Source of the DNA: Pseudomonas gozinkensis
GTDB lineage: Bacteria; Pseudomonadota; Gammaproteobacteria; Pseudomonadales; Pseudomonadaceae
Direction of reading: 5' to 3'
DNA length: 64,000 nucleotides
Assembly (NCBI RefSeq): GCF_014863585.1
Contig: NZ_CP062253.1
Coordinates: 832,501 to 896,500 of the forward strand
A program made the translations under genes and the position numbers. Each line of letters starts with the position of its first letter. Positions within the stretch are counted from its first letter, which is position 1. Of this stretch, positions 45,664-55,609 are shown in pieces. The notes under the pieces were generated by a model. The model was not told the origin of the DNA. It saw nothing but the letters and a program-made list of their open reading frames with translations, and did not search any database.

Positions 45664-46032
45664 ATGAGCTTCGGCAAAACCACCCCGATCCTGCGGATTT
45701 TCGATGAAGCCAAGGCCTTGGAGTTCTATGTCGACTTCCTCGGTTTCAAGATCGATTGGCAGCATCGTTTCGAACCCGGTTTCCCGTTGTACCTGCAAGT
45801 CTCGCGCGGCGAGTGCGTGCTGCATTTGTCCGAACACCACGGCGATGCAACACCGGGTTCCGCCCTGCGGATCGAGACCGATGAGCTGGAGGCGTTCCAG
45901 CAGCAGTTGGTCGCCAAGAACTACAAGTTCTCGCACCCGGGGATTCAGGCCATGCCGTGGGGCAGCCAGGACATGACTATCGCCGATCCGTTCGGCAATC
46001 GCCTGGTGTTCACCAACGCGATCAGCCTCTAA
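45664..46032 (+). CDS. Glyoxalase/bleomycin-resistance superfamily protein
   Basis: This 122-aa protein has the paired beta-alpha-beta-beta-beta (VOC) fold: PILRIFDEAKALEFYVDFLGFKIDW and DMTIADPFGNRLVFTNAIS in part. Metal-site residues are not clearly conserved; similar sequences bind bleomycin-type drugs or act on small molecules. It overlaps the end of the convergent AraC gene by four bases. Confidence 0.82.
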   Translation: MSFGKTTPILRIFDEAKALEFYVDFLGFKIDWQHRFEPGFPLYLQVSRGECVLHLSEHHGDATPGSALRIETDELEAFQQQLVAKNYKFSHPGIQAMPWGSQDMTIADPFGNRLVFTNAISL

Positions 46033-47057
46033 CTGTCGTTCGCTACCCGGTGAGTCTGCCGAAACTCACCGGGCGGCATCCCGCGTCGGCTCTTGAAGGT
46101 GCGGTGAAACGAGCGTGGTTCGGTGAAGCCCAGATACTGGGCGATGTCCTGAATCGGCAAGGTGCTGTTGAGCAGGTAATGCTCGGCCAGTTCCTGGCGC
46201 AGTTCATCGAGGATCTGCTGATACGAAGTGCCGGCCTGATGCAGCTGGCGTTGCAGCGTGCGCACCGAGACGGCGAGATGTTCGGCCACCTGTTCCTTGC
46301 GCGGCAGGCCTTCCTTGAGCAACTGGCGCAGGATGCTTTTGACCCGCTGCTCCAGGGATGCATCCTCCAGCGTCGCCATCAGACTTTGCGCGTGTTCTTC
46401 CAGCGTGCGCAGCAAATGCGCATCGGCCTGACGCAACGGCAACTGCAAATACGGCAACGGCACGATCAGCGCGGAATACGGCTGATCGAACAGCACCGGG
46501 CATTCAAAAAACTGTTCGTACTGCGCCTGCGTGGTGTCCGCCGGGATCGAGTGTTCCAGCCACACCGCGGCCGGCGACAGTTGGGTGTCGGCGATCCAGC
46601 GTGCGTATTGCAGCCAGGAGCCGAGCACGTTTTCCACCAGATGCCGGCGAATCCGCGGGCGTTCAAAGCGGCAGCTCCAGATCAGGTGCACGTGGCTGTC
46701 GTGCACCTCGGCGCGGCTGACGCCCATGTCGCCCACCAGTTTTTCGAACGGCATGATGCGGCTCATGGCATCGCCCAATGTCGCGCAATTCATGGTGATG
46801 TAACCCAGCACGCTCCACGAGTTGGGCAGCACAAAATTCGCGGCGTTGAGACCGAACAACGGATCGCCCGAGTGCTCGCAAAAGTAATCGAGCAACCGCT
46901 CATGGGTTTCACCCGGCAGACGCAGGCTGTTGTCGCTCAACTGCTGCGCCTGCAACCCGGCCGCCGCCAACGCAGGCTCGATGGCCAGGCCCAGATGTTC
47001 GGCATGGCGCAGGTATTTGAGCAGCGGCGGAACGGAGGTGAAGCCGAGCGATTGCAT
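46029..47057 (-). CDS. AraC-family regulator with arabinose-binding-like sensor domain
   Basis: This 342-aa regulator has an N-terminal ligand domain of the OruR/ArgR-like AraC class (about residues 15-205) and a C-terminal double HTH (QVAEHLAVSVRTLQRQLHQA and IQDIAQYLGFTEPRSFHRTF). The start is the ATG giving MQSLGFTSVPPLLKYL; upstream frame extension is not conserved-looking. It is divergent, across 211 bp, from the AGPS-like operon and is probably its activator. Confidence 0.9.
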   Translation of the reverse strand: MQSLGFTSVPPLLKYLRHAEHLGLAIEPALAAAGLQAQQLSDNSLRLPGETHERLLDYFCEHSGDPLFGLNAANFVLPNSWSVLGYITMNCATLGDAMSRIMPFEKLVGDMGVSRAEVHDSHVHLIWSCRFERPRIRRHLVENVLGSWLQYARWIADTQLSPAAVWLEHSIPADTTQAQYEQFFECPVLFDQPYSALIVPLPYLQLPLRQADAHLLRTLEEHAQSLMATLEDASLEQRVKSILRQLLKEGLPRKEQVAEHLAVSVRTLQRQLHQAGTSYQQILDELRQELAEHYLLNSTLPIQDIAQYLGFTEPRSFHRTFKSRRGMPPGEFRQTHRVANDS

Positions 47058-47268
47058 GACCGAATTCCCTTGATCGAGGCCGCCACGGGCGGATGAGCGC
47101 CCTGAAAGGTAATTTGAATCCACGACTAAAGTAAATGGCTGACGCTTGCGCGACGTTTGACTCAATTGGCTACTCGAACTGGCCGGATGCGACCGTGACA
47201 CTTTCGGCCGGCTGACTAGTATGAGGGCCTGAAATCTCACTGATCAGACTGCACAGAAGGACACACGC

Positions 47269-48864
47269 ATGCGACGCTGGAACGGCTGGGGAGATGCAAC
47301 CACGGTGGTCGAACTGCCGGCCCAGGGCGCAAGTTTTCTCCATGAGCGACTGGGGGAGGGCCGCGCGCTGCCCGATGCAACGCTTGAGGCGACGCTGGCC
47401 CGCGTGCCGGTCTCGCGGTTGGCGGAACACGCCTTGTACAGCATCGATGCCCATGACCGTCTGCTGCATGCACGCGGGCAGAGCCTGCCGGACTGGCTGG
47501 CGTTGCGCGAAGGCGCGCTGGGCAACTATCCCGACGCCGTGGCGTTCCCGGAAACTGCCGAACACATCCGCCAGTTGCTGGCGCTCGCCCAGGCGCAGGA
47601 CCTGTGCCTGATTCCCTACGGCGGCGGCACGTCGGTGGCCGGGCACATCAATCCGCCGGACTCCGCGCGGCCCGTGGTGACTGTTTCCCTGGCGCGGATG
47701 AGCCGTCTGATCGACCTCGATGAACAAAGCCTGCTGGCGACTTTCGGCCCCGGCGCCAGTGGCCCGCAGGTGGAAAGCCAACTGCGCGCCCGAGGCTACA
47801 CGCTGGGGCATTTTCCGCAGTCGTGGGAGCTGTCGACGCTGGGCGGCTGGGTGGCCAGTCGATCCAGTGGCCAGCAATCGCTGCGCTATGGGCGGATCGA
47901 GCAACTGTTCGCCGGCGGAACCCTGGAAACCTTTGCCGGACCGCTGCAAATTCCAACCTTCCCGGCCTCGGCGGCGGGCCCTGATCTGCGCGAAGTGGTG
48001 CTGGGTTGCGAGGGGCGTTTCGGGATCATTTCCGAGGTCAAGGTGCGGGTCAGTGCGCTGCCGGCCGATGAACGTTTTTACGGCGTGTTTCTGCCCTGCT
48101 GGAGCAAGGCGCTGCAAGCCATTCAGCAACTGGCCCAGGCGCGGGTGCCGCTGTCGATGCTGCGCCTGTCCAACGCGGTGGAAACCGAAACTCAACTGGC
48201 ATTGGCCGGTCATCCGCAGCAGATCGCCTGGCTGGAAAAGTACCTGAACCTGCGCGGCGCGGGGCAGGGCAAGTGCCTGCTGACCTTCGGCGTGACCGGC
48301 AATCGTAAGCAGAACGCGCTGTCCCTGAGCCAGGCCCGTCAGCATCTGAAAGCATTCGGCGGTGTGTTCACCGGCACGCTGCTGGGCAAGAAATGGGCGC
48401 AGAACCGCTTTCGTTTTCCGTATCTGCGGGAGAACCTGTGGAACGCCGGTTACGTGGTCGACACCCTCGAAACAGCCACCGACTGGAGCAACGTCGACAA
48501 CCTGCTCAACCGGATCGAAAACAGCCTGCGCGATGCGTTGGCGGCGGAGGGTGAGCGAGTGCACGTGTTCACGCACTTGTCCCACGTCTACGGCGAAGGC
48601 TCGAGCATCTACACCACTTACGTGTTTCGCCCGGCGGCGGACTATCCCGCGACACTGGCTCGCTGGAAGGCACTCAAGCACGCGGCCAGCCAGACCATCG
48701 TCGACAACCACGGCACCATCAGCCACCAGCACGGCGTGGGCAAGGATCATGCGCCGTATCTGCTGCGCGAAAAAGGCGCGCTGGCAATGGACACGTTGCA
48801 GGCGCTGAGCCGGCACTTCGACCCGGCCGGGCGCCTGAACCCCGGCACGCTGTTGCAGGAGTGA
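47269..48864 (+). CDS. FAD-binding oxidase related to alkylglycerone-phosphate synthase
   Basis: This 531-aa flavoprotein has the PCMH-type FAD domain (YGGGTSVAGHINPPD in the N-terminal half, QSWELSTLGGWVASRSSGQQ and RYGRIEQLFAGGTLET) and the C-terminal motif ISHQHGVGKDHAPYL near residue 485. That histidine-rich motif is diagnostic of the alkyl-DHAP synthase (AGPS) branch, which exchanges an acyl for an alkyl ether on dihydroxyacetone phosphate. Bacterial relatives may do the reverse or act on other alkyl-glycerol compounds. It overlaps and precedes a GlpD-like gene. Whether it makes or breaks ether lipids cannot be told from sequence. Confidence 0.85.
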   Translation: MRRWNGWGDATTVVELPAQGASFLHERLGEGRALPDATLEATLARVPVSRLAEHALYSIDAHDRLLHARGQSLPDWLALREGALGNYPDAVAFPETAEHIRQLLALAQAQDLCLIPYGGGTSVAGHINPPDSARPVVTVSLARMSRLIDLDEQSLLATFGPGASGPQVESQLRARGYTLGHFPQSWELSTLGGWVASRSSGQQSLRYGRIEQLFAGGTLETFAGPLQIPTFPASAAGPDLREVVLGCEGRFGIISEVKVRVSALPADERFYGVFLPCWSKALQAIQQLAQARVPLSMLRLSNAVETETQLALAGHPQQIAWLEKYLNLRGAGQGKCLLTFGVTGNRKQNALSLSQARQHLKAFGGVFTGTLLGKKWAQNRFRFPYLRENLWNAGYVVDTLETATDWSNVDNLLNRIENSLRDALAAEGERVHVFTHLSHVYGEGSSIYTTYVFRPAADYPATLARWKALKHAASQTIVDNHGTISHQHGVGKDHAPYLLREKGALAMDTLQALSRHFDPAGRLNPGTLLQE

Positions 48865-48869
48865 CGGCG

Positions 48870-50465
48870 ATGAGCGCGGACTGGAACGCCGAATGGCGCC
48901 AGCAAATCCTGCCGACACTGGCGGCTGAAACCTGGGATTTGATCGTCATCGGCGGCGGCATCAGCGGCGCCGGCATAGTGCGTGAAGCTGCACGCCGTGG
49001 CTGGCGTTGCCTGCTGCTGGAGCAGCGTGATTTTGCCTGGGGCACGTCCAGTCGATCCTCGAAAATGGTCCATGGCGGTTTGCGTTACATCGCCAAGGGC
49101 CAGTGGCGCCTGACCCGCGATTCGGTGCGCGAGCGCCAGCGCCTGCTCGACGAAGCACCGGGGCTGGTGGAACCGATGAGCTTCATGATGCCGCACTATC
49201 GCGGCGGCTTTCCCGGGCCGCGAGTGCTGGGTGGTCTGTTGTCGATCTATGACGCATTGGCCGGACGCCGCGATCATCGTTTCCATGACGCGCAGCAACT
49301 GCGTTATCTGGCGCCGGGCGTGAAAGAAAATGACCTGTTGGGCGGCACATGTTTCATCGATGCGCTGACCGATGACGCGCGGCTGGTGATGCGCGTGTTG
49401 AGCGAAGCGCGGGCCGACGGCGCGGTGGTGCTCAACGGTGTGCGCGTCGAACATCTGTTGCGGGATAACGGGCGGGTGTGTGGGGTTCAGGTCGAAGATT
49501 GCGAGGCCGGCTCGTCGCTGCAATTACGATGTGGTGTGCTGGCGGTGGCCACCGGGGCCTGGGCCGAACGCCTGCGTCCATCTGAGGCGCCGCGTCAGTT
49601 GCGTCCGTTGCGCGGCAGTCATTTGCTGCTGCCGGGCTGGCGCTTGCCGGTGGCTCAGGCCTTCACGTTTATGCACGAGCAGGATCGGCGACCGGTGTTC
49701 GTTTTCCCGTGGGAAGGCGCCACAGTGGTGGGCACCACCGATCTCGATCACCGCGAGAATCTGGACCAGAGCGCGAGCATCAGCGCTGAAGAACTCGACT
49801 ATCTTCTGGCCGCCTGCCAACAGCAGTTTCCCGGCGCTGAAGTGACAGCCGCCGACGTGCTTTCAACCTGGTCCGGTGTGCGCCCGGTGGTGGGCAGTGC
49901 GGCGGGTGAGCATCAGGGCAAACCGTCGAACGAAACCCGTGAACATGTGCTGTGGCAGGAGCCGGGTTGCGTCACGTTGGCCGGTGGCAAACTCACGACG
50001 TTCCGCCCGCAAGCTATCGAAGTGCTTAAGGCCTGCGCCGACATGCTCGGTCGGTCTTTCGAAGATGATGCCGCGCCGGTGTTTGCCGCCGTGCCGCCAC
50101 TGACAATCCCCGGCCTCAGCCCCGCTCAGTGGCGACGCCTGGCCGGGCGACATGGCCGGGACCTGCCGAGGCTGGCGCAACTGCTCATCGAACTGGGTCA
50201 TGAAACGGTCGGCGCCACCGACACCTTGTGGGTCGAACTGGCCTTCGCCTGCGAAGCCGAAATGGTCCTGCACCTGGATGACCTGCTACTGCGCCGAACC
50301 CGTCTGGGCCTGCTGCTACCCCATGGCGGCGCGGATTATTTCCCGGCCATTCGCCAACTCTGCCAGCCACGGCTGGGCTGGAGCGACGAACACTGGCAAC
50401 AGGAACAGCAACGCTATCAGGCGTTATGGCAACGCCATCACGGCCTGCCGGAAATCGCGCAGTGA
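48870..50465 (+). CDS. GlpD-like FAD-dependent glycerol-3-phosphate dehydrogenase
   Basis: This 531-aa protein has the FAD motif [20 protein letters not shown] near residue 22 and the GlpD signature [20 protein letters not shown]. It oxidises glycerol-3-phosphate or an analogue to the keto form with quinone reduction at the membrane. The start is the ATG with GCAGGAG upstream; the GTG at 48861 overlaps that site. Being inside this cluster and not beside glpFKR, it is likely specialised. Confidence 0.88.
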   Translation: MSADWNAEWRQQILPTLAAETWDLIVIGGGISGAGIVREAARRGWRCLLLEQRDFAWGTSSRSSKMVHGGLRYIAKGQWRLTRDSVRERQRLLDEAPGLVEPMSFMMPHYRGGFPGPRVLGGLLSIYDALAGRRDHRFHDAQQLRYLAPGVKENDLLGGTCFIDALTDDARLVMRVLSEARADGAVVLNGVRVEHLLRDNGRVCGVQVEDCEAGSSLQLRCGVLAVATGAWAERLRPSEAPRQLRPLRGSHLLLPGWRLPVAQAFTFMHEQDRRPVFVFPWEGATVVGTTDLDHRENLDQSASISAEELDYLLAACQQQFPGAEVTAADVLSTWSGVRPVVGSAAGEHQGKPSNETREHVLWQEPGCVTLAGGKLTTFRPQAIEVLKACADMLGRSFEDDAAPVFAAVPPLTIPGLSPAQWRRLAGRHGRDLPRLAQLLIELGHETVGATDTLWVELAFACEAEMVLHLDDLLLRRTRLGLLLPHGGADYFPAIRQLCQPRLGWSDEHWQQEQQRYQALWQRHHGLPEIAQ

Positions 50466-50485
50466 TGCCCCTCGAAGAGAGCTCC

Positions 50486-52054
50486 ATGGACAACCACCCG
50501 AACAAGCGTTACCTGCTGGCCATCGACAATGGCACCCAGAGCGTGCGCGCGCTGCTCTTCGATTTGCAGGGCAACCTGCTCGGCAAGGGCAAGGTTGAAT
50601 TGCAGGCCTATTACTCGACGCAACCAGGCTGGGCCGAGCAGGACCCGGAATATTACTGGGCGAAACTGGGCGAGGCCTGCCAGCAGGTGTGGACGCAAAC
50701 CGGCATCGATCGTTCGCAGATTGCCGGGGTTTCTCTCACGACCCAGCGCGGCACGGTGATCAACGTCGATGCCCAGGGCAAACCGTTGCGCCCGGCGATT
50801 CTCTGGCTCGATCAGCGCCAGAGCGAAGTCGAAGGCGGGATCAAGGGACCGTGGGGCTGGCTGTTCAAACTGGCCGGCGCGCAGGCCACGGTGGATTACT
50901 TTCGTGCCCAGGCCGAGGCCAACTGGATCGCCCGCCATCAGCCTGACGTGTGGGCGGCGACCGACAAGTTTCTGCTGCTGTCCGGGTTCCTCACTCATCG
51001 ATTGTGCGGGCGATTCGTCGACTCGGTGGGTTGTTGCGTCGGCTACCTGCCGTTCGACTTCAAACGCCTGCGCTGGGCCGCAACCCGTGACTGGAAATGG
51101 CAGGCGCTGGCGGTGCGTCCCGAGCAACTGCCGACCTTGCACAAACCCGGTGAAACCCTCGGCCATATCAGCGCCGAAGCGAGTCTCCACACCGGTATTC
51201 CCGAAGGCGTTCCGCTGATTGCGGCGGGGGCCGACAAGGCCTGTGAAGTGCTCGGTTCCGGCGTCGTTGATTCGGGCACGGTGTGCCTGTCTTACGGCAC
51301 CACCGCGACGATCACCAGCACCCGTTCGCGCTATCTGGAAATCGTCCCGTTGATTCCACCGTACCCTTCGGCGGTGCCGGATCAGTACAACTGCGAAGTG
51401 ATGATTTATCGCGGCTACTGGATGGTCAGCTGGTTCAAGAACGAGTTCGGCCTGCGGGAAATGCAGCAGGCCAAAGAGCAGGGCATCGAGCCCGAGCAAC
51501 TGTTCGATGCGCTGGTGGATGCGGTGCCGCCGGGCTCGATGGGATTGATGCTGCAACCGTACTGGTCACCGGGGATTCGCGAGCCGGGTGTGGAAGCCAA
51601 AGGCGCGATGATCGGCTTCGGCGATGTGCACACCCGCGCGCACATTTACCGGGCGATCCTTGAGGGGCTGGCGTATGCCTTGCGTCAGGGCATGGAGAAA
51701 ATCGAGAAGCGTTCGAAGATCTCCGTCACCCGTTTGCGAGTCGCTGGTGGTGGCTCGCAAAGTGATGCGGCGATGCAACTGACGGCGAACATTTTCGGCC
51801 TGCCGGCGGAGCGTCCGCACGTTTATGAAGCGTCCGGCCTGGGCGCGGCGATTTGCTGCGCGGTGGGGCTGGGGTTGCACGCGGATTTCCCCACGGCGAT
51901 TGCGGCGATGACCCGGGTCGGTGCTGTGTTTCAGCCGCAACCCGAGGCGCAGCAGGTCTACGAGCGACTGTACAAGGACGTCTATTTGCGCATGTATCGG
52001 CAGCTCAAACCGTTGTACCAGAGCATTCGCAAGATCACCGGTTACCCGGCCTGA
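50486..52054 (+). CDS. FGGY-family carbohydrate kinase
   Basis: This 522-aa kinase has the ASKHA phosphate-1 motif [16 protein letters not shown] at residues 11-26 and the FGGY-signature region [20 protein letters not shown] near 430. Family members phosphorylate glycerol, xylulose, ribulose or gluconate. In this operon, with a GlpD-like dehydrogenase and an AGPS-like oxidase, a glycerol or alkylglycerol-type substrate is plausible. Start ATG with GAAGAGAG upstream. Confidence 0.87.
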   Translation: MDNHPNKRYLLAIDNGTQSVRALLFDLQGNLLGKGKVELQAYYSTQPGWAEQDPEYYWAKLGEACQQVWTQTGIDRSQIAGVSLTTQRGTVINVDAQGKPLRPAILWLDQRQSEVEGGIKGPWGWLFKLAGAQATVDYFRAQAEANWIARHQPDVWAATDKFLLLSGFLTHRLCGRFVDSVGCCVGYLPFDFKRLRWAATRDWKWQALAVRPEQLPTLHKPGETLGHISAEASLHTGIPEGVPLIAAGADKACEVLGSGVVDSGTVCLSYGTTATITSTRSRYLEIVPLIPPYPSAVPDQYNCEVMIYRGYWMVSWFKNEFGLREMQQAKEQGIEPEQLFDALVDAVPPGSMGLMLQPYWSPGIREPGVEAKGAMIGFGDVHTRAHIYRAILEGLAYALRQGMEKIEKRSKISVTRLRVAGGGSQSDAAMQLTANIFGLPAERPHVYEASGLGAAICCAVGLGLHADFPTAIAAMTRVGAVFQPQPEAQQVYERLYKDVYLRMYRQLKPLYQSIRKITGYPA

Positions 52055-52170
52055 ACGAACATCGCGCGTGGCGCTATCGGAGAACTTTTCTGGTGAGATC
52101 GGACAGTGTCAGAGGCGGGGTCGATTGTTAGGCTCGATCCCCACGGCACACATAACAAGAACCAGAAGCA

Positions 52171-53457
52171 ATGAAGCTGATCTCCCTCCTGCTGCTTTGC
52201 GCAATGGCCCCCACGGCGTGGGGTTGGTCGAACCATACGGTGGGCAGCTACCTGGCGTTGCAGGATCTGCCGGCGTTGCGCGATGCGTCGCCCGTCGAAG
52301 TCGAACTGCTGGAGCAGTTTATCTCCGAGCAATACCCGGCCATCGTCGCGTTGCTCGATGAGCAGGAACGCTTCGCCCGCGAGCATTTCAAGCAGTACCC
52401 GCCGCGCTCCGACAATCTCAAGTTGCCCGCCGAGCCGAGCGACAATCTGCGCCACGACTTCCTCAGCGCGTTGCGGGTCAATCCGCAGATTTTTCTGGCG
52501 ATGGTCATCCAGCCGTTGCCGGGCAAGGACCTGCCCGAGCGCGAGCATCTGCAGGCCGATCAGGTCATGGTCGAGCAGACACTTTCGCCGTGGAATCGCC
52601 AGCGTTTCATTCGCGTGGCCGATCACGAAAAAGTCGCGCCCCTCGCCGTGCTAGCGAGCGCCGCCGATGAGCCGGATTACGGCCACGACATCAACCTGTT
52701 CAGCGACAACCCCGGCGAAGTCGCCGCGTTGTACGGCTTCGGCCCGCAGCCGTTTGGCGATGCGCGCTTTCAGTACAGTTCCCAGGCGCCGTTCCACATG
52801 GGCTTCTTCCATGAGAGCCCGGTGGTGTACGCGGCCGCCGGATTTCTCGAGCGCAGCTGGCCGGACTGGCGCGCGTATCAGTACATGGGGCTGGCGCGAC
52901 TGGCGTTTGCCAGCGGTCATTCTTACTGGGGTTATCGCTTTCTCGGCTGGGGCCTGCACCACGTTCAGGACCTGACCCAGCCGTATCACGCCAAGCCATT
53001 GCCGGGCGTCGAACTGCCGAGCCTTCTGCTGCTGGAAGGCAAGGCACTGGCCGGTTTCGCGGATGACAAACAGGCGTCCATCGAACGGGTCGCGACCCGC
53101 CACATGGAAGTCGAGAAATACCAGTCGACCTGGCTGCGTCGCGTGCTGCGCGCCGGACAGCCGCATCCGATGCTCGACGCCTACGCCGATGCTAGCGGGG
53201 ACGCGCATTACCCGCCGTACTCCGTGGACTACCTGCGCGAAGTGGTGAGTGCCGAGTCGGTCGACGACTCCGCGGCCTTCGATGAGGCCATCGGCCAGTG
53301 GCTGGAAACGGCGCCGGTCACGAGCGATTTCAGCGCCGGCAATCAGTTGCAGCAAGAGAATTTCGACCATCCGGAACTGAATCGGCAACTACTCAAACTG
53401 CTCGGCCATTTCGGCGCCCACAGCCGGATTTATGTCCGTGCGGGACTGGCGCCATAA
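52171..53457 (+). CDS. Zinc-dependent phospholipase C-like secreted protein
   Basis: This 428-aa protein has a signal peptide ending MAPTAWG, so that the mature chain would begin with Trp-Ser, as in zinc phospholipases C and S1/P1 nucleases where the N-terminal Trp is a zinc ligand. Further potential ligands are His in WSNHTVGSY, and the segments DYGHDINLFSD, QAPFHMGFFHESP and WGLHHVQDLTQPYHA. The last is the typical helix with two zinc-binding His and an Asp. It would cleave phospholipid head groups in the periplasm or outside, supplying diacyl- or alkylglycerol and phosphates to the genes just upstream. Confidence 0.78.
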   Translation: MKLISLLLLCAMAPTAWGWSNHTVGSYLALQDLPALRDASPVEVELLEQFISEQYPAIVALLDEQERFAREHFKQYPPRSDNLKLPAEPSDNLRHDFLSALRVNPQIFLAMVIQPLPGKDLPEREHLQADQVMVEQTLSPWNRQRFIRVADHEKVAPLAVLASAADEPDYGHDINLFSDNPGEVAALYGFGPQPFGDARFQYSSQAPFHMGFFHESPVVYAAAGFLERSWPDWRAYQYMGLARLAFASGHSYWGYRFLGWGLHHVQDLTQPYHAKPLPGVELPSLLLLEGKALAGFADDKQASIERVATRHMEVEKYQSTWLRRVLRAGQPHPMLDAYADASGDAHYPPYSVDYLREVVSAESVDDSAAFDEAIGQWLETAPVTSDFSAGNQLQQENFDHPELNRQLLKLLGHFGAHSRIYVRAGLAP

Positions 53458-53502
53458 GCATCGCGGCAACACACAACAATAAGAACAGGGAAGGAGGAAC
53501 AG

Positions 53503-55461
53503 ATGATCAACACTCGATTGCGCCTGTCTGGCGTAGCGCTCCCCGGTGTCGGTTTGGCAGGGTTGCTGCAACTCTGCGCAGTCGATGCGGTGCAGGCCGC
53601 CGAGTTCAGCGTGCTGGACAATCAGGTCACCGGCTCGCTCGACACGACTTTGTCCTATGGCCGCTTGTGGCGGGTCCAGGGCCGGGACAAGACCAACGAT
53701 GACGTCAACACCAACGACGGCAATCGCAACTTCGACACCGGGCTGGTTTCCGAGGTGTACAAGATCACTTCGGAGCTGGAGGCCAACTACCAGAACTACG
53801 GGATGTTCCTGCGCGGCACCGCGTTCTACGACACCCAGTTGATGGACAAGCGCAACGACTACTACCACAACAACAGCCCGTCGCAGCCGAGCCAGAGTTA
53901 TCCCCAGGACGACCGTTTCACCGGCCAGACCCGCGACATCGCCGGCAGCCGGATTGAAATGCTCGACGCCTACGTCCATGGCACCTGGGACGTTGCGACA
54001 ATGCCGGTCACCGCGCGGGTGGGGCGTCAGGTGTTCAACTGGGGCGAGGGGATTTTCTATCGCGGTGGGGTCAACACCACCAATCCGGTGGACGCCGCGA
54101 AATATCGCTTGCCCGGTGCCGAGGTCAAGGAAGTGCTGATGCCGGTGGAGGCGGTCAGCTTCAACATCGGCCTGAGCGACAACCTGACGATGGAGAGTTT
54201 CTACCAGACCAACTGGAAAGAAACCCGCATCGACCCGGTCGGCACCTTCTACTCGCAGACCGACCTGTTCGCCGACGGCGGCAACACCGCTTACAACAAC
54301 TTCAGCGGCACCGCCCTCGACACACCGGTGCCGGGGTTCGGCAATGTGATCGGTCTGTACAGCGCACTGGGTAATAACCCGTTGCTCGGCCCGGCGCTGA
54401 AGTCCACCGGCCTTTATGCCAATGGCGTGACCCCGGCCTATGGCAACACCCTCAAGGTGGCGTCCATCGGCAAGGACTACAACGCACGCAACGACGGCCA
54501 GTTCGGCTTTGCCTTTCGCTACATCGCCGAAGAACTCAACAGCACCGAGTTCGGCCTGTACATGGTCAATTACCACGCCAAGGAACCGACCATCGCTGCC
54601 GACCTTGGCGGCTACAACGGCATCGACATGAATGCCCTGACCAACATGCTCTCCAGCGTTGCCGGCAGTCAGGCCGGGGCCCTCGCCAACGGGCTGGCGA
54701 CTGCCGATGTGATGGGCAACATCCAGGCCCATCGGCGTTATGCCGAAGACATCCGCATGTACGGTTTCAGCTTCAACACCACGCTGGGCGAGGCCTCGGT
54801 GTTCGGTGAAGTGGCCTACCGACCGAACCTGCCGATTGGCGTCGCGGCCACCAACGATTTGATCGGCGACCTGGCCAACGGCGCCGCCGCAGCAGTGTCC
54901 GGCAAGACCATCAACGTCGGCGGGCAAATGGTCACCCTCGACAGCCAGATCAACAACGCCGAGCGGGTGGAAGCGTTCAACACCTCGCTGGGCAGCATTT
55001 ACAACTTCGGCCCGACGCTGTCGTTCGACTCGATGTTCGGCATCTTCGAACTGGCCTCCGAGCACCTGCGCGGCAGCAGCCTGCAATACACCGCCTACGA
55101 CGGCAGCAACCGTTACTACGCCGGCACCGGCAACACTTCATATGTGTCCGGCGGTGATCGCGACGATCAGGTCAACCGCGATTCCTACAGCTACACGGTG
55201 ATGTTCAACGGCACCTGGAACGACGTGTACGCCGGGGTCAACGTCTCGCCCTACGTCGTCTACAAGGACGACTTCAAGGGCAACAGCTACCAGGCCGGCA
55301 ACACCATCGAGGGTCGCAAGGCCTACACGCTGGGGATCAAGGCCAACTACCAGAACAGGCTCGAAGCCGAGTTGCAGTACACCGAGTTCTACGGCGGTGG
55401 GCAGAACAACGGCATTCGCGACCGCGACAACGTCGGTTTCAACCTCAAGTATTTCTTGTGA
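53503..55461 (+). CDS. DUF1302 family outer-membrane protein
   Basis: This 652-aa protein has an N-terminal signal ending ...AVQAAEFSV and beta-rich repeats ending in an aromatic residue pattern (NVGFNLKYFL), as in outer-membrane barrels. DUF1302 and DUF1329 proteins occur as neighbours, often beside RND-type lipid exporters or hydrophobic-compound catabolic genes. A function in transport of hydrophobic compounds is suspected but not proven. It precedes the DUF1329 gene across a REP pair. Confidence 0.88.
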   Translation: MINTRLRLSGVALPGVGLAGLLQLCAVDAVQAAEFSVLDNQVTGSLDTTLSYGRLWRVQGRDKTNDDVNTNDGNRNFDTGLVSEVYKITSELEANYQNYGMFLRGTAFYDTQLMDKRNDYYHNNSPSQPSQSYPQDDRFTGQTRDIAGSRIEMLDAYVHGTWDVATMPVTARVGRQVFNWGEGIFYRGGVNTTNPVDAAKYRLPGAEVKEVLMPVEAVSFNIGLSDNLTMESFYQTNWKETRIDPVGTFYSQTDLFADGGNTAYNNFSGTALDTPVPGFGNVIGLYSALGNNPLLGPALKSTGLYANGVTPAYGNTLKVASIGKDYNARNDGQFGFAFRYIAEELNSTEFGLYMVNYHAKEPTIAADLGGYNGIDMNALTNMLSSVAGSQAGALANGLATADVMGNIQAHRRYAEDIRMYGFSFNTTLGEASVFGEVAYRPNLPIGVAATNDLIGDLANGAAAAVSGKTINVGGQMVTLDSQINNAERVEAFNTSLGSIYNFGPTLSFDSMFGIFELASEHLRGSSLQYTAYDGSNRYYAGTGNTSYVSGGDRDDQVNRDSYSYTVMFNGTWNDVYAGVNVSPYVVYKDDFKGNSYQAGNTIEGRKAYTLGIKANYQNRLEAELQYTEFYGGGQNNGIRDRDNVGFNLKYFL

Positions 55462-55495
55462 GTACCAAACACAATTTTTGCGGCAGCTCATCCCT

Positions 55496-55587
55496 TGTGG
55501 GAGCGAGCTTGCTCGCGAAGAGGCCGGCATATTCCACACAGATGTCGCCTGACAAACCGCTTTCGCGAGCAAGCTCGCTCCCACAGG
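55496..55587. repeat. Inverted pair of Pseudomonas REP elements
   Basis: TGTGGGAGCGAGCTTGCTCG starts at 55496 and its inverted copy ends at about 55587, with some 37 bases between. It lies inside the DUF1302-DUF1329 gap and so probably within a transcript, where it may set the relative mRNA level of the two genes. Confidence 0.92.
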
Positions 55588-55609
55588 TTTTTGTACTTCG
55601 GAGAAGATC

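Noticed and set aside
53389..55086. Minus-strand frame of 565 codons over the DUF1302 gene
   Set aside because: It is an antisense shadow. The plus strand carries a signal peptide and a typical DUF1302 sequence.
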